From NCBI GenBank assembly GCA_037975125.1, contig CM075853.1, positions 33,781,113 to 33,845,112 on the forward strand: a DNA stretch of 64,000 bases, in the 5' to 3' direction. The notes beneath the pieces are model-generated. The model ran no database searches. It was not told where the DNA came from and saw nothing but the letters and a program-made list of their open reading frames with translations. Below, in pieces: positions 18,800-32,091 of the stretch. Source of the DNA: Latrodectus hesperus (Eukaryota > Arthropoda > Arachnida > Araneae > Theridiidae). The position numbers were made by a program, and so were the translations under genes. The number at the start of each line of letters is the position of its first letter. Position 1 is the stretch's first letter.

Positions 18800-20530
18800 G
18801 CAGATACGCTTCTTAAATTTGAGAAACATCTTAAATATCTTGATTTTACTCAAGATACCGAATTCACTTGCTATAGGCACGTGGAGACTTTAAAAAGAAA
18901 CTCTAAGAAATGGCTTAGTGCCCTTAAATATATCTTTAGACAAGTTTGGGTGCTGACGCCAGAACTTTAAGGAGTACTTCTGGGGCTATTATCCACAGAA
19001 ATATAGGAAAACCTATATAGGAAAACCGTCTTAGAGTACGGTTTTCCTATATAGTGTTGTGCATTTCTAACCAACCTGCAGAAAATAGTTAGAGAGTAGC
19101 ATAGTCTCTAGTGTTAGAACCGGCTTACGTATCAGCTGTAAAAATGTTATTGTATTGCTTGTGGGGGAACATTAACTTTTCAATCTCAGTCGGAACTCTG
19201 ATCTAGTGAAATATTATAAATTTTACAACTATGGTACCCAAAATTGTACTTTGAATTTATTGCGACACTTGCATAATATGAAAGGCGTAGTAAATGAAGT
19301 TTGTTTGACACATTTAACATTGCTATTTACTTGACCCTACTGTGGAACAGTTCTTCTTGAAACAATGTATTCACCTCTCAAAAAGACTTCCGGGAATCAG
19401 TTTCCAAATTATTCTAATGTCTAGGATCTCAAAGTAAAGCAGCGCTTCAATTTACCTTCAACAATGTGCCCTTAAAATTATAAATATCATCAAAGACTGA
19501 ACTACGCAAATGTATATTGATGGTAACAAAAATTAAGAATCCCACTTTGGTTGTTGTGTACTTATCAAATATCCAAATGTCAAAATAAAGAAAACAAATC
19601 CTGATTTTAGCTAAGTTTTTAAAAGTGGACTTGTTGCTATTGAGGAGAGACTGAGCTACGAAATACCTTTTTTAGACCCTAAGTCTATCTTGATTCTGGC
19701 TGATAGTTGTAATGTCATCAAACAAATGTTAAACTCGTGTAACGTTGGTGACAAAACTGGAACTTAAATTTTCTCTAAATTAAAATAAATATCAAACTCT
19801 AGTGGTGTACATATTCAGTGGATCCACTCACATGTAGACATTTGGAGTAATGAAGAAGATGAAGTCTTGGACAAGATGCATGCCAGGAAGGCTATGGCTA
19901 CGACTTAGCTTGCGCTATACTCTGCTAGAAAAAAATGATAAAATTTGTCTTGGCTTGTATTTCTTGCAAATTCTGGCAATCATGCCAAATCCCCTGGTAA
20001 ATCCCTGGCTATGAACGAAATGTAAACAAGAGCAGTCTTCTCTGGCGTATGTTTTTAGGTCTCTAAGTTTATCCTTTGAAGACCTACAATATTTAATTAT
20101 GCTAGTCATTGATTTTTTAAGAGTGAATGAATTCATAGATCTCATCTAGCAGAAGTTGTATATGGAGAGTAGCAACAACATAATTTAATATATAATTATC
20201 TAATAAATTCAAGATATCATTTTTTACAATTAAAAGCAATACTTTCTGAGACTTACTATAAATCTGTTATGGAGTTAGCTGTTTAACATAAGATCAAGTT
20301 CTTGAAATATCACATTTTATGATGTTTTCGAATAACTCTAAAACCAAAGTTCCTATTATTTCATGTTTGAAAATTAGCCACTACCAAAGAGTTCATAGTT
20401 TTGGCCTAATACGAAGATCTTCATTGAATCGACTGTTAGTAATTCTTTTTAATAGAGAGATGTAGCTTCTTCTAAATATGTCAGCTAATGTGAAAAGTAG
20501 CTCTATTATGTAGAAGCATTGTGGCTGGAA
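18800..20530 (+). pseudogene. Non-LTR retrotransposon relic: RT C-terminal region, RNase H and tail
   Basis: A 5'-truncated, heavily mutated copy read across all three plus frames. The start (KYLDFTQDTEFTCYRHVE, 18830-18890) matches the segment after the RT palm in spider-type Jockey-like elements. Near 19034 LEYGFPIYSVVHF is recognisable. From about 19508 an RNase H domain is visible: YIDGNK supplies the first Asp, LADSCNVI near 19695 another, and WIHSHVDIWSNEED near 19829 the last block. From about 19910 to 20530 a degraded C-terminal tail follows. Stops and frameshifts are numerous, so it is dead. Upstream RT, endonuclease and ORF1 are absent, as expected for 5' truncation during target-primed reverse transcription. 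It contains the hairpin at 19013-19054. Confidence 0.7.
19013..19054. repeat. Perfect 17 bp hairpin inside retrotransposon relic
   Basis: Arms ctatataggaaaaccgt (19013-19029) and its exact reverse complement (19038-19054) flank an 8 bp loop. The right arm is the ancestral coding sequence (YGFPIYS region). The left arm, with a partial third copy at 19001-19012, is an inverted duplication of it. It probably arose by template switching rather than being a functional terminator. Confidence 0.9.
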
Positions 20531-23500
20531 GAATATAATGGCATGAGAAAGAACATTTTTGATTGATTTTGTGTTTTTTGTTTATTTACGAATTTATGTA
20601 TCACAAACAATTTTATTCATTAATAATTGTGGCTTTTCGTTACTCGGTGATGAAGAATGCTACTAGATATTTCTCAATTAATTTCTAAAATATTAATTCT
20701 AAAATATTAATAATGGAAAATAAAAAATGCTGGAAAATGAAATCACATTATTATTTTTGATGATTTCAACGAAATAGAACCAATTAACATAGAGTTTCTG
20801 ACCCCCAATTTCAGCTATGGTAAATATTTATCAAACTGGGTAGGAAAAAATCCGCTTCGTAAGTCAAGAGGATATTTTTAAACATGAAGTGCATATTTCC
20901 TGGGACCAGTTGATTTATGATGATTGTAATCAAATATAGATCAATGGGAAAAAGTTTTATTTCACAACTCCCGTACTGATAAGTATTCATCAAACTGGCC
21001 AAAGGAAGATGCATTTTCAGTAAGATTCATACATTCATTTTTTGGAAAGAGTGATTAGGAATCTCTAGGTTTCCCCTTCTTAGCAACACGAAAATATGAC
21101 CCACTATCAATGTAAACCACATTAAGAAGAAATAAAGTGGTATATATTCGGTGTTAAAAAGCAACTTTGGTTGGTTAAGATGTTCCTTATATGGTGTCAA
21201 AGAAAGCGAAAATTTCAAGTGAAAGCCGATAGAGACTATTTAAACCATGTAAAGAAACTGCTAAATATAAATCTTATATGATAAATCAAAATAACAGGGT
21301 GTACTTTGCATGATCATCTGGGCAGCTAAATTAGCCATATTTAATTTTTATGCCTAACTACAAGCATTGGTTCTTGTATTCACGTTGGAAGATTTATCTA
21401 CTTCTACGAGAAGACTAATACTCTCTATTACTTTTTCAGCGAAAGATATTTTCTTCTTCTAGCGCAACCATTTACCAAATCTAATCCTTCAAGCCTAACT
21501 TCTATTAGATGAGAATTTTGGATCTAGAAATTTCTTTGAAATGTTCAAAACGTTGTGTTTTTGAAAATTATTCCTGATCACATATTTCCGATATCATAGA
21601 GATTTCTTTAGATATATGCAGAAAAAGAAGAGTACTTTAATTGATAAGATAATGGCGTTAGTCAAGAAAATGCTGAATCCCATGTCATCACAAGCCTTAA
21701 ATAAGCAGAATATTTATGTTCAGATAGATGATATCATCTCGGTGTATAATGATAAATAAAACTGTTAGATTCTTGAATTGATAAAAAATTTTTGATATAT
21801 TGGAGGAAATTTCTGCATTATTATTTCTGCAAAATGTGGTAAACATTTACCAGCTTTCAAAATTGTTGGATGTTATGTGACTTTCGAAATCGATGTTTGT
21901 GCAGACATATGCCAATGTTTTAATGAATTAAACATAAAATTTTCAGTATGAAATGAAAATAGTAATCGTCATGATGGATCTCACTCATGCTTGTTACTCT
22001 TAACTGCCTGTTTTTAGGAATGATATTATTATAGTACTTTTCAAATATTTCCAAAAGTTGAAAAATATCCATCATTTAGATGCACATAGACGAAGAAAAA
22101 GTCATAAAATAATTTATAACTTATCTTTTTTGATTTATTTATTTATTTTTGATGTTTTAATTAAGGAGTTTTCAGCGAGATATTCTCAGTTCAAACAATA
22201 TCGGGAACATTCTAATTTATTTTGTGCCTTGATGAGATTTCATTTCATAAATTGTACTTGTCTTAACTAAATTAGTTGGAAATTGAAAAATTCAAAATTC
22301 GGTTGATGGATTTCCATTCTCATATTCAATATAGATTAAAAATTTATCTAAACTTGGATAAAGTTGGAATTCACTAAAAGAGAAAAAACAATTTTAGTAA
22401 AAATGTCAGTAACGAAATTTTGGCATTCATGATACATTTAACGGTTCTAAGAAGCGGGCTCATGCTATTTTAAACATGTATTCTTCTGCTTATCATTGCA
22501 AATCATTATTTCAGAAGTGAATAAAATTAAACTAGGCTTAGAAGCACTTTGGTAACTGATTCCAGTTCAGCATGCATTCAACTAAAAGTAATGTTTTACA
22601 GCCCTAATATAAGTTATTTTTCATCTATTGTTAACATTAGAAGTTACTTAAATTTCAAATCTAAATATAACTATTTTTTCTATTAAATAAAGGGTTTTTA
22701 GGTGTTTATATTTAATTTCATTACTTCTAAAATAATCACTAAGTCACAATTATTTAATGGTACGTCTCTATCCTCATTAAATATTTCTTTAGAAAATACC
22801 ATATGTTGCGAACAAAATCCATTGTTCTCATCAGAACATTTATTACCAAGAAAAATTTATAATTATTTTTGTTTTCTAGTTTCTAGTTTGCGTTTAACAT
22901 TGTTAGGTAAATGTATATTTTAGAAAAATTAAAAGAGAAAAAATTTTAATGTTTTTTAAAACGTAATCCATGAATTAACTATAAAAATAGTTTCTTTTTA
23001 TTAATATCTTATTGCAGTAGCTTTTATGATAATGAATAATATTTTGGAAATATATATCTTATGATTAAAATAATTTAACAACTATTTGCCTGGTTTTATT
23101 CCTTAAAAGTTATAGAGTTTATTATTATTTTTTCTATCATTTTGGTAAATATGCTTATTCAATCGTAATATAATGCTTATAACTAGAATTTATATATATA
23201 ATAAAAGGACTCTGTAGGAGCATTGTTAAGAACTATATATTTTCTTATAACCTCAGGTTAAGTTCTAGGAAAATCAGAAATTCAAAACATTTGATATCTG
23301 TATTTTTTTCAACAGACTTACTCTTGAATGAATATAATAAAACTAAAATCATTTCGACAAATATTGTTATTGCTTATTTGTCAATGTCAGAGTGTTGGGA
23401 ATCAGTATTAAGAGAATATATCTTGATTAACTTTGAAAACATTTATTTTGTTGTATACATTAATATGTATTTTAAATTAATGCATAATTAGGTTTTCATA

Positions 23501-26500
23501 AGTACTATTTGTTTTGAAGTTAAACTAAATTAGTGCACGTACTAAATGAAAAAAAAAGAAAACAAATAAATTTAAATCCAGTAATTAAATTCTACGTCAT
23601 TCCTTCAAAAATATGTTATTCCTTTTCTAAGTATTTTAAAAACATGAAGAAAACAGAACTATGATTAAAAAATAGAAAATTTATTATTATAATGGTAAAA
23701 AATTTCAATATGTTTCTTTGCAAAATGTAATTTTCATTTCTTTTTTGCAAATTTTTACTTTGGATTCATTACCGTTAATGTACATTATGAATATTTAACA
23801 TAAGTGTGTTTTCAATAGCATTTAATAAAATAATTAAAAAATAATTTCATGAATTACGTTTAGTTGATTATGTAAAATATGTAACAACTATAAAACTACA
23901 ATAAAACTATATTTTTATGCTAAAAATCTCCTTTCTTATGAATCATAATATATTTTGACGTTTAAAGTGTAACATTTTATATGTTTTATTTATGGTATGT
24001 GTGCGTATAGTTAATAATCATTCAACGAAATTAATTTCTTTATTTTGATATATAAGAATTCGTCATACTAAATTTAAAATTTTATTTACGACTAAATATT
24101 TTTAACGTCTGTGATCATCCATGTTCAAATATTCCTCACCAAATATGTAGAATTTTAGAAAAATTTTAAATAATTATTCTTTTACGGAAATATTAAATGC
24201 TGGCTTGCATAACGAAAATGGAAATAAAGTAACAGAAGTACTTTTTTTATAATTTAGGACCTGTATTAAATTATGTTAAAAATATTATGGGTTTTGGTTA
24301 TTTAAAATAAAAATATTCTATTTTATCCCTACATCTATGGACAAGCTTATCTTGATAGCTGCTTAAGATGGATGCTGGCAAAAAGAAGTATTGACCAATA
24401 TGCATTTAAGGAATCATCATGGAAGTCCAGGTGTGGCGAATTAAAGTTGTCGCACAACAAATGTAATCAATTACTGTATTAAGGTACCTAATTTCAAACC
24501 TTCTCCTAAAGGATTCATGTAATAATGTGAACAGAAGCTCTTTGATTTCATCTTACCCACTGCCAAATAAAAGAAAATGTATGTATAATGATACATTTAG
24601 TTTAACTGCCTGTTGAAATTGATGTTTCAGAATTTTCTGAGATTTTCAGTGTGAAGAATATGACAATAAAAATCTCAATGATCTATGAAATATTCCAAAG
24701 TAATGAATACTAACTATGAATCTTAAGAAACAGTGACGCATCATTTAACATAATTACTTACAAATATTTTTATATTAGGTTAGCCATTATAGTTGAAAAT
24801 TAGCAAAGAATTTTGAAACTATTGATGATTTAAGCTAGCGTATTTTAATCAAATTAAAAAGGCAGTAATTCATTAAGTACTCATTGTTTACCCCATTTAT
24901 ACAATTTGTACCCATTCGTACTTTTACAGTTCAAAACATTTAATTTCAATTATATTTAAAATAATGAGTTTTCAATTAACTTTATCATTGATATCTCATG
25001 TAATTTATTTCCTCATTCAAGTATTTTTTAAAAAAATTTAATTACTATAATTAATAAAATAAGAACTGAATAAAAATAAATTCAGATAAGTAAAAAAACA
25101 TCAAGAATTAAGATTTGAAATAAAAACTATAAATGAAGTGAAATAAAATAAAAATTTACTGCCGATAATACATTTGAGGCATTCATATTTGAAAAGTAAG
25201 TACTGAATTAGTATATTTTATTTTCAATGACTACGAGAATTAATTAGAGATATGTTTAAAATAAAATAATAAAAGATAAATTCAAGAATCTTATTAAAAT
25301 GTTTCATTTTTTCTTTGCAAGCTAGAAGAAAAGATAAAGAAAAATCAATTTATTTACTGTTTCTTGGATATATGCGCAATATCTTGAAACTTCTTCAGTG
25401 TAATTAATATTCTTTAAAAGAAGAGTGATCTAGAAAAACGAAAATATTTTAGCTCTTGCGACAGTATAATGTAGAGAAATAATTATGCTGTTTTCTCTCC
25501 AATACCCATAAACTCTGAATTCTAAAATTTTACTCTGAAGAATTGTATATTTCATTTGATTTACTTGTTATTTTGCTTCTCATTTTTGAAAAATTAAAAT
25601 CAGAATGTTTATCTGAAATAAAATATACTGCATGAAAAATTATTTCAGAAATTCATGGATTTAAATATTAAAATGACTTGAATAGTATTTTATGAAATCC
25701 ATAATCTCTCATAAATTAAGTATATTCAGTAAGTCATAGATTTAAGCAGTAAATTTTTGTAATTATTGCGTAAAACAAAGCAATTCACAAGGTAGAATAT
25801 CAATCATTTCATCATTAATTTATTAGCAACTTAATTAAATATAGTATTCTTTGTTCAAGTCTGGAGAGTTTTATGTGCATAAACGTTAAATAAACTAAGT
25901 AGCTTTACATACCGTTTTAGCCTATACGGCTATTTAAATTTTGTATTCTTGAAAATATATATTGAGCCTAATTATATCGTTAAGTATATCAACTATCACT
26001 GAACACATGATAAAATACAAATGACAATAAAGTAAGTTCTCATTATGATTATCATCAATGTGAAATAACAATGTATTTAACAATGATATAATATGTCAAT
26101 GGAATTTTTCTCAGGGAAATTGATCAAACATAATTTTAAAAATTATTAATTAACAAAATGTTTACATTATTTTGCTTTTTCAATAAACAGTATCTAAATT
26201 TAATCCAAAAAAATTGTAATAGTAATTCTTTTACCAAAATAGTTCATTTGCATCAGTGATTTCATTGTAAAAATTATAATTGTCAAACTTTATATTTCAA
26301 TATATATTATGGAATAAAGTTGTAAAATTTTAAACTGATCAAAAATTTTTTTTCAGATTAATTATAAAATATTCTTCTAATCTTAAATTATGATGCGTTG
26401 TGCCTCTCTTGATTAGTTACAATGAATTAAAGCCATGAAATTTCAGCAAAAATATATCTTACAATTGTAACAATGTTAAGTACAAAAACTAATGTTAAAA

Positions 26501-26661
26501 ATTTCTTCAGCTTTTTTTAGTCATCACAATAAAGGAATTAAACATTTAAGCAAATAAATATACTTTAATTTTCATTAAGCTTTTTTTAATCCAAATTCCA
26601 AGTAAGAAATCATTAAATCTATAGAAAAGTTTTTTTTATTTTGTAGAGTAAAAGAATTATA
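20531..26661. other. AT-rich DNA, no gene recognised
   Basis: About 6 kb with no assignable gene. Parts of 20730-22050 and 24340-24660 are less AT-rich and may be old repeat remains. Minus-strand open stretches of 63-67 codons (20811-21218) and plus-strand ones of 66-73 codons (22058, 22702, 23291) show no motifs, no linked exons and a composition close to background. Confidence 0.45.
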
Positions 26662-27700
26662 CACTGCTGGCCACCCGAATTGCAACACAAAGAAAGACAA
26701 GAAATACCACAACAGAATTTATTTTGTAGATAAAATGTTGACCAAGTATCAAATGATTAAATTTATTGACTTCTGTGAAGTTTATTTCCTGCCAAAATCA
26801 GTAGCCCGAGTAGTCACTGTAGTTGCAGATCACCGCTGCCACAAGACTCGGCATTGATTCAAAGAGACGTTGGGTGTATTCTTGGGGTACAGAAGACATA
26901 GCAGCTTCCACACAATGCCAAAGTTGATTTGATGTGGCAGCTGGGAATGTAATCTGGGTCAATCGTTGACCAACCATGGAACACATGTTTTCTATTGGCG
27001 AAAGATCAGAAGAGTGACCATGATTTGGACAATGCGTGTCACGTGTGGTCATGCATTATCCTATTGAAATATTGTTGTGGGAAAACCCTGAATTTATGAA
27101 AGGGTAACTGTGTCTCTGACACCTGGGAGATGAAGCGCTGGCTGTTTAAAATACCGGTAATGTGTATTAGAGGAGTGTGAGAGTGATATCCAATGCCGCC
27201 CCAAACCATAATACCCGGTGCTGGACCAGTTTGGCGGGGCATAACGCAGCTGTTCAGCACTCACCCTTCACGGCGTCTCTATACTCGAATCCGACCATCA
27301 GGGTGTTCTAGATAGAAGTTTGACTCTTCAGTAAATACAATTTATTTCCTTTCTGCCATCCACACCCTTCTATCATTACATTATTGGCCGCAGAGACGTC
27401 TGTGGTTCTTCGTCAGTGATAGACGAAGTAATGGACATCGAAGTAATCAGACCTCTCTGTTGTAAATGAAGTCGAATGGTAAGTGCAGATACTAGATGAT
27501 ATGTTACAAACTGAATGTGCTGTGCAATGTTTCTTCAGGTCGATGCGATCGAACACGTCGGTCCATCATACCCCCCTGCATTCAACGATCACATATCCTC
27601 ATTACAGTTGTTTGCGTTCAATATGACTACCGATTTCCCTGAACATTATCCACAATCTCGGTAGGCCACTATCCTTCCTCTGTTGACCTCGGATACTTGA
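26662..27700 (-). mobile_element. Degenerate Tc1-like transposon, minus strand
   Basis: Pieces of a Tc1-type DDE transposase are readable on the minus strand in the expected order. They are an N-terminal DNA-binding part (RGQQRKD... from about 27690), the first catalytic block at 27320-27335, the GPAPGIMVWGGIGYHSHTP block near 27170-27230, a broken second block near 27055, HSSDLSPIENMCSMV (27010-26965) and the C-terminus ending at 26798. Frameshifts and stops separate the pieces. The first catalytic block reads VFTEESNF where the family has TDES, so the catalytic Asp is now Glu (codon 27327-27329). A terminal repeat beginning CACTGCTGGCCA after a TA lies at 26662, at the 3' end of the gene. 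The opposite terminus was not found, so the 5' end is lost or unrecognisable. Its tip resembles the terminal repeat of the Tc1 copy at 31868. Confidence 0.8.
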
Positions 27701-28595
27701 TCATAAATGATCACTGTTTTCTAGAAGACATTATTAATATACAATATATATTACACACATGCATCACAGTGTACTCAAAAGTTTTTATATTTAGCTCTCC
27801 AGGAGGAAGACATTATTTTTATACAACATTCATTTTCGAATTTTCGTTAAATATTCTGAATTTTATCTGCAATTCTTAATTGCATTTGGAAAAATGATTA
27901 ATGGAGCACAAGCGTTTGGTTCTACGATCTATATTTGGTATAGTGAATCCCTTCAATTCATTTAAAGAAAAATGGGAATGCATATTTGGCACCTGTATGC
28001 AATTCTGTTAATTTAAGGACTGTATACCCTCAATAGTTTGCCTTATGAAGAAATATATGTTTTTAAATGAGTGTGTTGAAATTTCATTTAAAATAAAAGG
28101 TGACCCATTATTAATAAAGAATGAGGCCTCAACTTCATCTATACAAAATATGTTAATATTTCAATACCTTAAATATTGAAATATTAACGGTATAATAAAA
28201 AGAATTCACTTAGAGTACACCTCAAAGTCTTAAGTTGTAATTATATACTTTTTAATACATTAGAATTTTTAATGATATATTGTGTGAACTCATTGTATAA
28301 TAGTGTTTCAATCACTTTGTTAAAATTTTTTTTTCCTCTTCACAAACATTTTTGACATTAAATGCTTCACAAATGAGATTTATTGCTAAAATTTCCTAAA
28401 AATCTCTCATCATTTTTGTAACATATATAGTCAAAAAAGTAATTCGTATTATAAAATACATATAAAATATTCGTATAGTAAAATATTTACTTAGGAAAAC
28501 TATTGGAAGTAAATAATTGTCCACATGATCATTTGTTTTTAAATTAAATACATTAAGTTTCTTAATTTCATTTTAATGCTTAAAGTTGAGCTTAA
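27701..28595. other. AT-rich DNA, no gene recognised
   Basis: Non-coding spacer between two transposon relics. The only structure noticed is the hairpin at 28152-28188. Confidence 0.5.
28152..28188. repeat. Perfect 15 bp hairpin
   Basis: Arm gttaatatttcaata (28152-28166) is exactly complementary to 28174-28188 around the 7 bp loop CCTTAAA. It is not within a recognised gene; function unknown. Confidence 0.9.
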
Positions 28596-29760
28596 TTTAT
28601 TTATAACGTCGCCATTGAGAGCATCATTCTTTACGGTTCTACTGCTTGGTTTAATAGCACAGTCAAACAAAATATCAAGCTCCAGCAAATTCAGAGGATT
28701 GCCCTACAAAGGATCGCGAAATCTTACAAAACAACTTCCACTCATGTCCTCCAAGTCCTCTCAGGATGCCCGCCCATTCACTTTAAGGCTGAGGCGCATC
28801 AACTTAAATATCAACTTTGGAGAAGGAAAAAGAAAATTGTCATTAACGGTATCTCATTAAACCCCAACAATGCGTGGACCCACACCAGAACTCTTGACCC
28901 ACCATGGAACCTACAAAGGATATATTGGGACTATCAAATCAACCACAATCACGTCTTCTCATACACAGACGGTTCCAGAATGAACGACCGCACAGGTTGC
29001 GCTTCAATTATTTTCAATGGCCAGGTACAAATATTCACCTTCAAAAAAGGGCTTAATGACGAGGCCACAGTTTTTGAGGCTGAAGCTCACGCCATATTAG
29101 GCACTATTAGCCACATCATACACATAAATGTAACTTGTCACAAACATACAGACTCCCTTTCTGTCCTCTACGTACTATCATCGACAGAAAACATCAGCGA
29201 CACAATTAGAGGCATACAAAAGCTCCTGGAAACACACAACCACCGCTTCACCTTTCATTGGGTAAAGGCCCACTGTGGAATAGAACACAATGAAGAGGCT
29301 GACACTGCGGCTACGAAGGTAGCAACGAAACTTGATACCGTAGATATTAAAGTTAAGTATAGTAAGCCACAAATTAATAAATTGATTGAAGATAATATAC
29401 TCCAGCGTTGGCAACAAAGTTGGGATAACTAAGACAAGGCTAGAAGACTCTATCAATTCTGTCCTAAAGTTTAAAAAGCTAGGATTTATGGAGACTTCTT
29501 CCTTAACCAAGTGTTCACCGGATATGGAGTCTTCGGGAGCTATAGAAACAGGTTCCATAATTGATCGGAACTTTGCCTACATGATGATGAATTATGCGAC
29601 CCAGAACATCTTATCCTACAATGCGCAAAGCATGAGTAAGTTCGTGAACAGTGGTTCCCAAAGCACTATAAAACACGAACTTCCTACAGCTCTATAAGTA
29701 CTTAGAGCAAAGTCATACTTTCTCCATCGTAGTGCTCTGGTTAAACAAAAGATTTCCCCT
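28596..29760 (+). pseudogene. Non-LTR retrotransposon 3' fragment with RNase H domain
   Basis: After a TAA at 28593 one frame stays open to TAA 29430-29432, about 278 codons. Its first third has the connection region after the reverse transcriptase (IILYGSTAWFN near 28623, then LQRIAKSYKTTSTHVLQVLS). The RNase H domain follows. SYTDGSR (Asp codon 28968-28970), FEAEAHAI, HTDSLSVL and FHWVKAHCGIEHNEEAD supply the D-E-D-D catalytic set, all present. Beyond the stop the C-terminal tail continues with further stops (GDFFLNQVFTGYGVFG, then CDPEHLILQC, a Cys-His cluster) to about 29700. The piece is 5'-truncated and lacks RT and endonuclease, so it cannot move by itself. It is much less decayed than the other retroelement relics. 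The clade is uncertain; an RNase H-bearing Jockey/I/R1-like group is likely. Confidence 0.8.
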
Positions 29761-31819
29761 ACTGACTTAAATTCGCATAGCTGTGTGGAGAGCGAGCTTG
29801 CCTTGTTCAATTGTGATAAATAACAATAACAAAGTTCTGTGTTTTTGTAATTTGAATTAAAACTACTTCCAAAAATCTTTGGCTTTTCCACAAAAATATT
29901 AACTTATTAAATTCAAAGCAATCCAAATGTGAGAAACCTGAAAATTTAGGATGCTATTTTTTATGCACAAGAAAAAGACAAACTAACTAAATTTTGATAA
30001 ATATTATCTTCTTTATTGGTTACAGTTTCGTCGGAATCTTTTTATATTGCACTATTACAACAGACTTTAAAATGTATTACTTTATTAAAAATAATATTAA
30101 AAATTTGATATATTATTATTAATAATAAATTGTATTTGAGTGATTGAAAATTAACATTGATTTCTATATAATGACCAGTAGCATTGGCCTAAATAAAATG
30201 CAAATTTGATAAAATCCAATGTTTAGTTGCCATGTTTAAAAATGAAAAAAGAAAAAGATTAGAAAACAATGCTACAATATTTTGCGCAAAAATCTTATAA
30301 GATTGTAGTAAGAATTTGTTAGAACTTGTTCAATATAATATGCTTGAAAGAAAATTAGTAACTTTCCATACTTAGTTATATTTAAAGGTGTATGAAAGTT
30401 CAGTGTATCCACTAAAATATACATAAATATATTTATCATTAATTGAAGTAACCAATGAAAATTCGTAAAATTAGAATTTAACCATAAAATATCAAGTGCA
30501 ATTAAACAACAACTGGTCATTTCAATGAAAATTTCTTTCTAAAGTTAATCATTTTACCTTTTAATTTAAATTATTTAAAAAATTATCTTCATTTAAATAT
30601 GTTTTCATCTAATTGTTGAAAGATTTACAGATGAGGCAAATAAATTAATGGTTAAATATATTACAAAATAATTTGCTATTCTTAAAAGTGCATATAAATG
30701 TTTAATGTTTTAATTAATGCGAACATTGTTTTGTGCATTTAAGATTAACACTCAAGATAATATAGAAAAATCTTCTTGATTACTTGGTCTGCTTTGCTAA
30801 TTAAAGTCATAAGTACAATAATGTGTTCCATATATATTTTCGCCAAAAAATGAGTGTAATTACCGTATTAAAAATAATCATTATACATACTTCTTTTATA
30901 TTAGTTATATTATTTAAGTTACTTCCATCTTAAAATATTTTTGTTTAAAAATGATTCTTAACTCTCTCTACTGAAAACATTTTGTATTCCGAGAAATCTT
31001 ATCATAAATAGGTCTACCATTAATCATGAAGTATATAGAATGAAAATATAGCAGTCTTGTGTAAGCTACTTGTAGTAGAAATTAAGCAAGTTATTTAACA
31101 AATTAATATGAATAAATTAAACATTTTCATTTTTCTAATGAATAAATAATATTAGGAATATATTTTCATTACTGCCACAGACAAGATTATACATAAAAAA
31201 CAGATATCTTAAAATTGTCTAAGAGAAATTATTCTTAAATCTAAAATATATCCTCAGCAATATTATGGAAATATTAAAATTAAAATATTACATTTAAAAT
31301 CACAGTACCAGTGTGTTCAGGAAATTAATAAGTTTATGAAAATGATACTTAAATTTTAAATCTTTCTAATCTACATTTAATTTTATTTAGTATAGAAAAA
31401 TATATTACATTTGCTTATGACAGCACTGTCTTTGCTCTAAATTGATGTAATATATTTTTTCAAAATTTAATTTTAAAAAATTAAAAAGAAATTTTATATA
31501 ACATTGAAATATAATTATTTTATTATTTAAATTATTATATAATTGCAAAATAGTTGTTTTAATCTTTATAAAGATTATTTCACTAACTACATTTGATATT
31601 TAATTGATGTTTGGACCAACAGGGGTTAATTTCACTGTACTATTTTCAAAATTAACAATAAGAGAATCATTACAACCCACACATAAACATATTAAAATTA
31701 TTTTCTTTCATTAATTAGTGATTAAACAGAAAGTTTACTTTAAATAAATAGTGACACAATAAATATAATTTTATACGTTGGATGAAGTCGCTAACGTAAT
31801 TGCTTCTGAACATATTTAT

Positions 31820-31821
<2 letters not shown>
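29761..31821. other. AT-rich DNA, no gene recognised
   Basis: Featureless AT-rich sequence. The 82-codon minus-strand open stretch at 30272-30520 has no motif and is probably chance. Confidence 0.5.

Positions 31822-31867
<46 letters not shown>
31822..31867. repeat. (TA)n array, left flank of Tc1 element
   Basis: About 46 bp of alternating TA running directly into the left terminal repeat of the transposon. The last TA (31866-31867) is the expected target-site duplication. Confidence 0.95.
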
Positions 31868-31870
<3 letters not shown>

Positions 31871-31896
31871 TACTAGCTATTAAAATTGCTACACCA
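31868..31896 (+). repeat. Left terminal inverted repeat of Tc1 element
   Basis: 29 bp, starting CACTACTAGC and ending GCTACACCA. Three mismatches against the right copy. Confidence 0.92.
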
Positions 31897-32011
31897 GGAA
31901 AATCACACACGTGAAATTTGTATGACAGGTACAATTTGCTGTGATATGCAAATGATTAGATTTTCAGCGCATTCATACAAAGCAGGTGACAGTAGCGACA
32001 TCTACAATGTG

Positions 32012-32053
32012 TATAAAACCAGAGATTTGACAGCAGTTTTCTCATACTCAATT
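32012..32053 (+). promoter_or_regulatory. TATA box and initiator of the Tc1 transposase
   Basis: TATAAAA at 32012-32018 is followed by TCATAC at 32042, placing the initiator A (32044) 32 bp downstream, the usual TATA-to-start distance. A second TCA lies at 32048. The start codon is at 32092. Inferred from spacing only. Confidence 0.5.
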
Positions 32054-32091
32054 TCCGTTTCAACGTTATTTTCGGGAAGAAAGTTGTAGTA

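Noticed and set aside
19915..20145. Minus-strand 76-codon frame
   Set aside because: Antisense of the non-LTR retrotransposon tail; no motifs of its own.
29178..29891. Minus-strand frames of 126 and 91 codons
   Set aside because: Antisense of the retrotransposon RNase H and tail region, which has clear sense-strand motifs.
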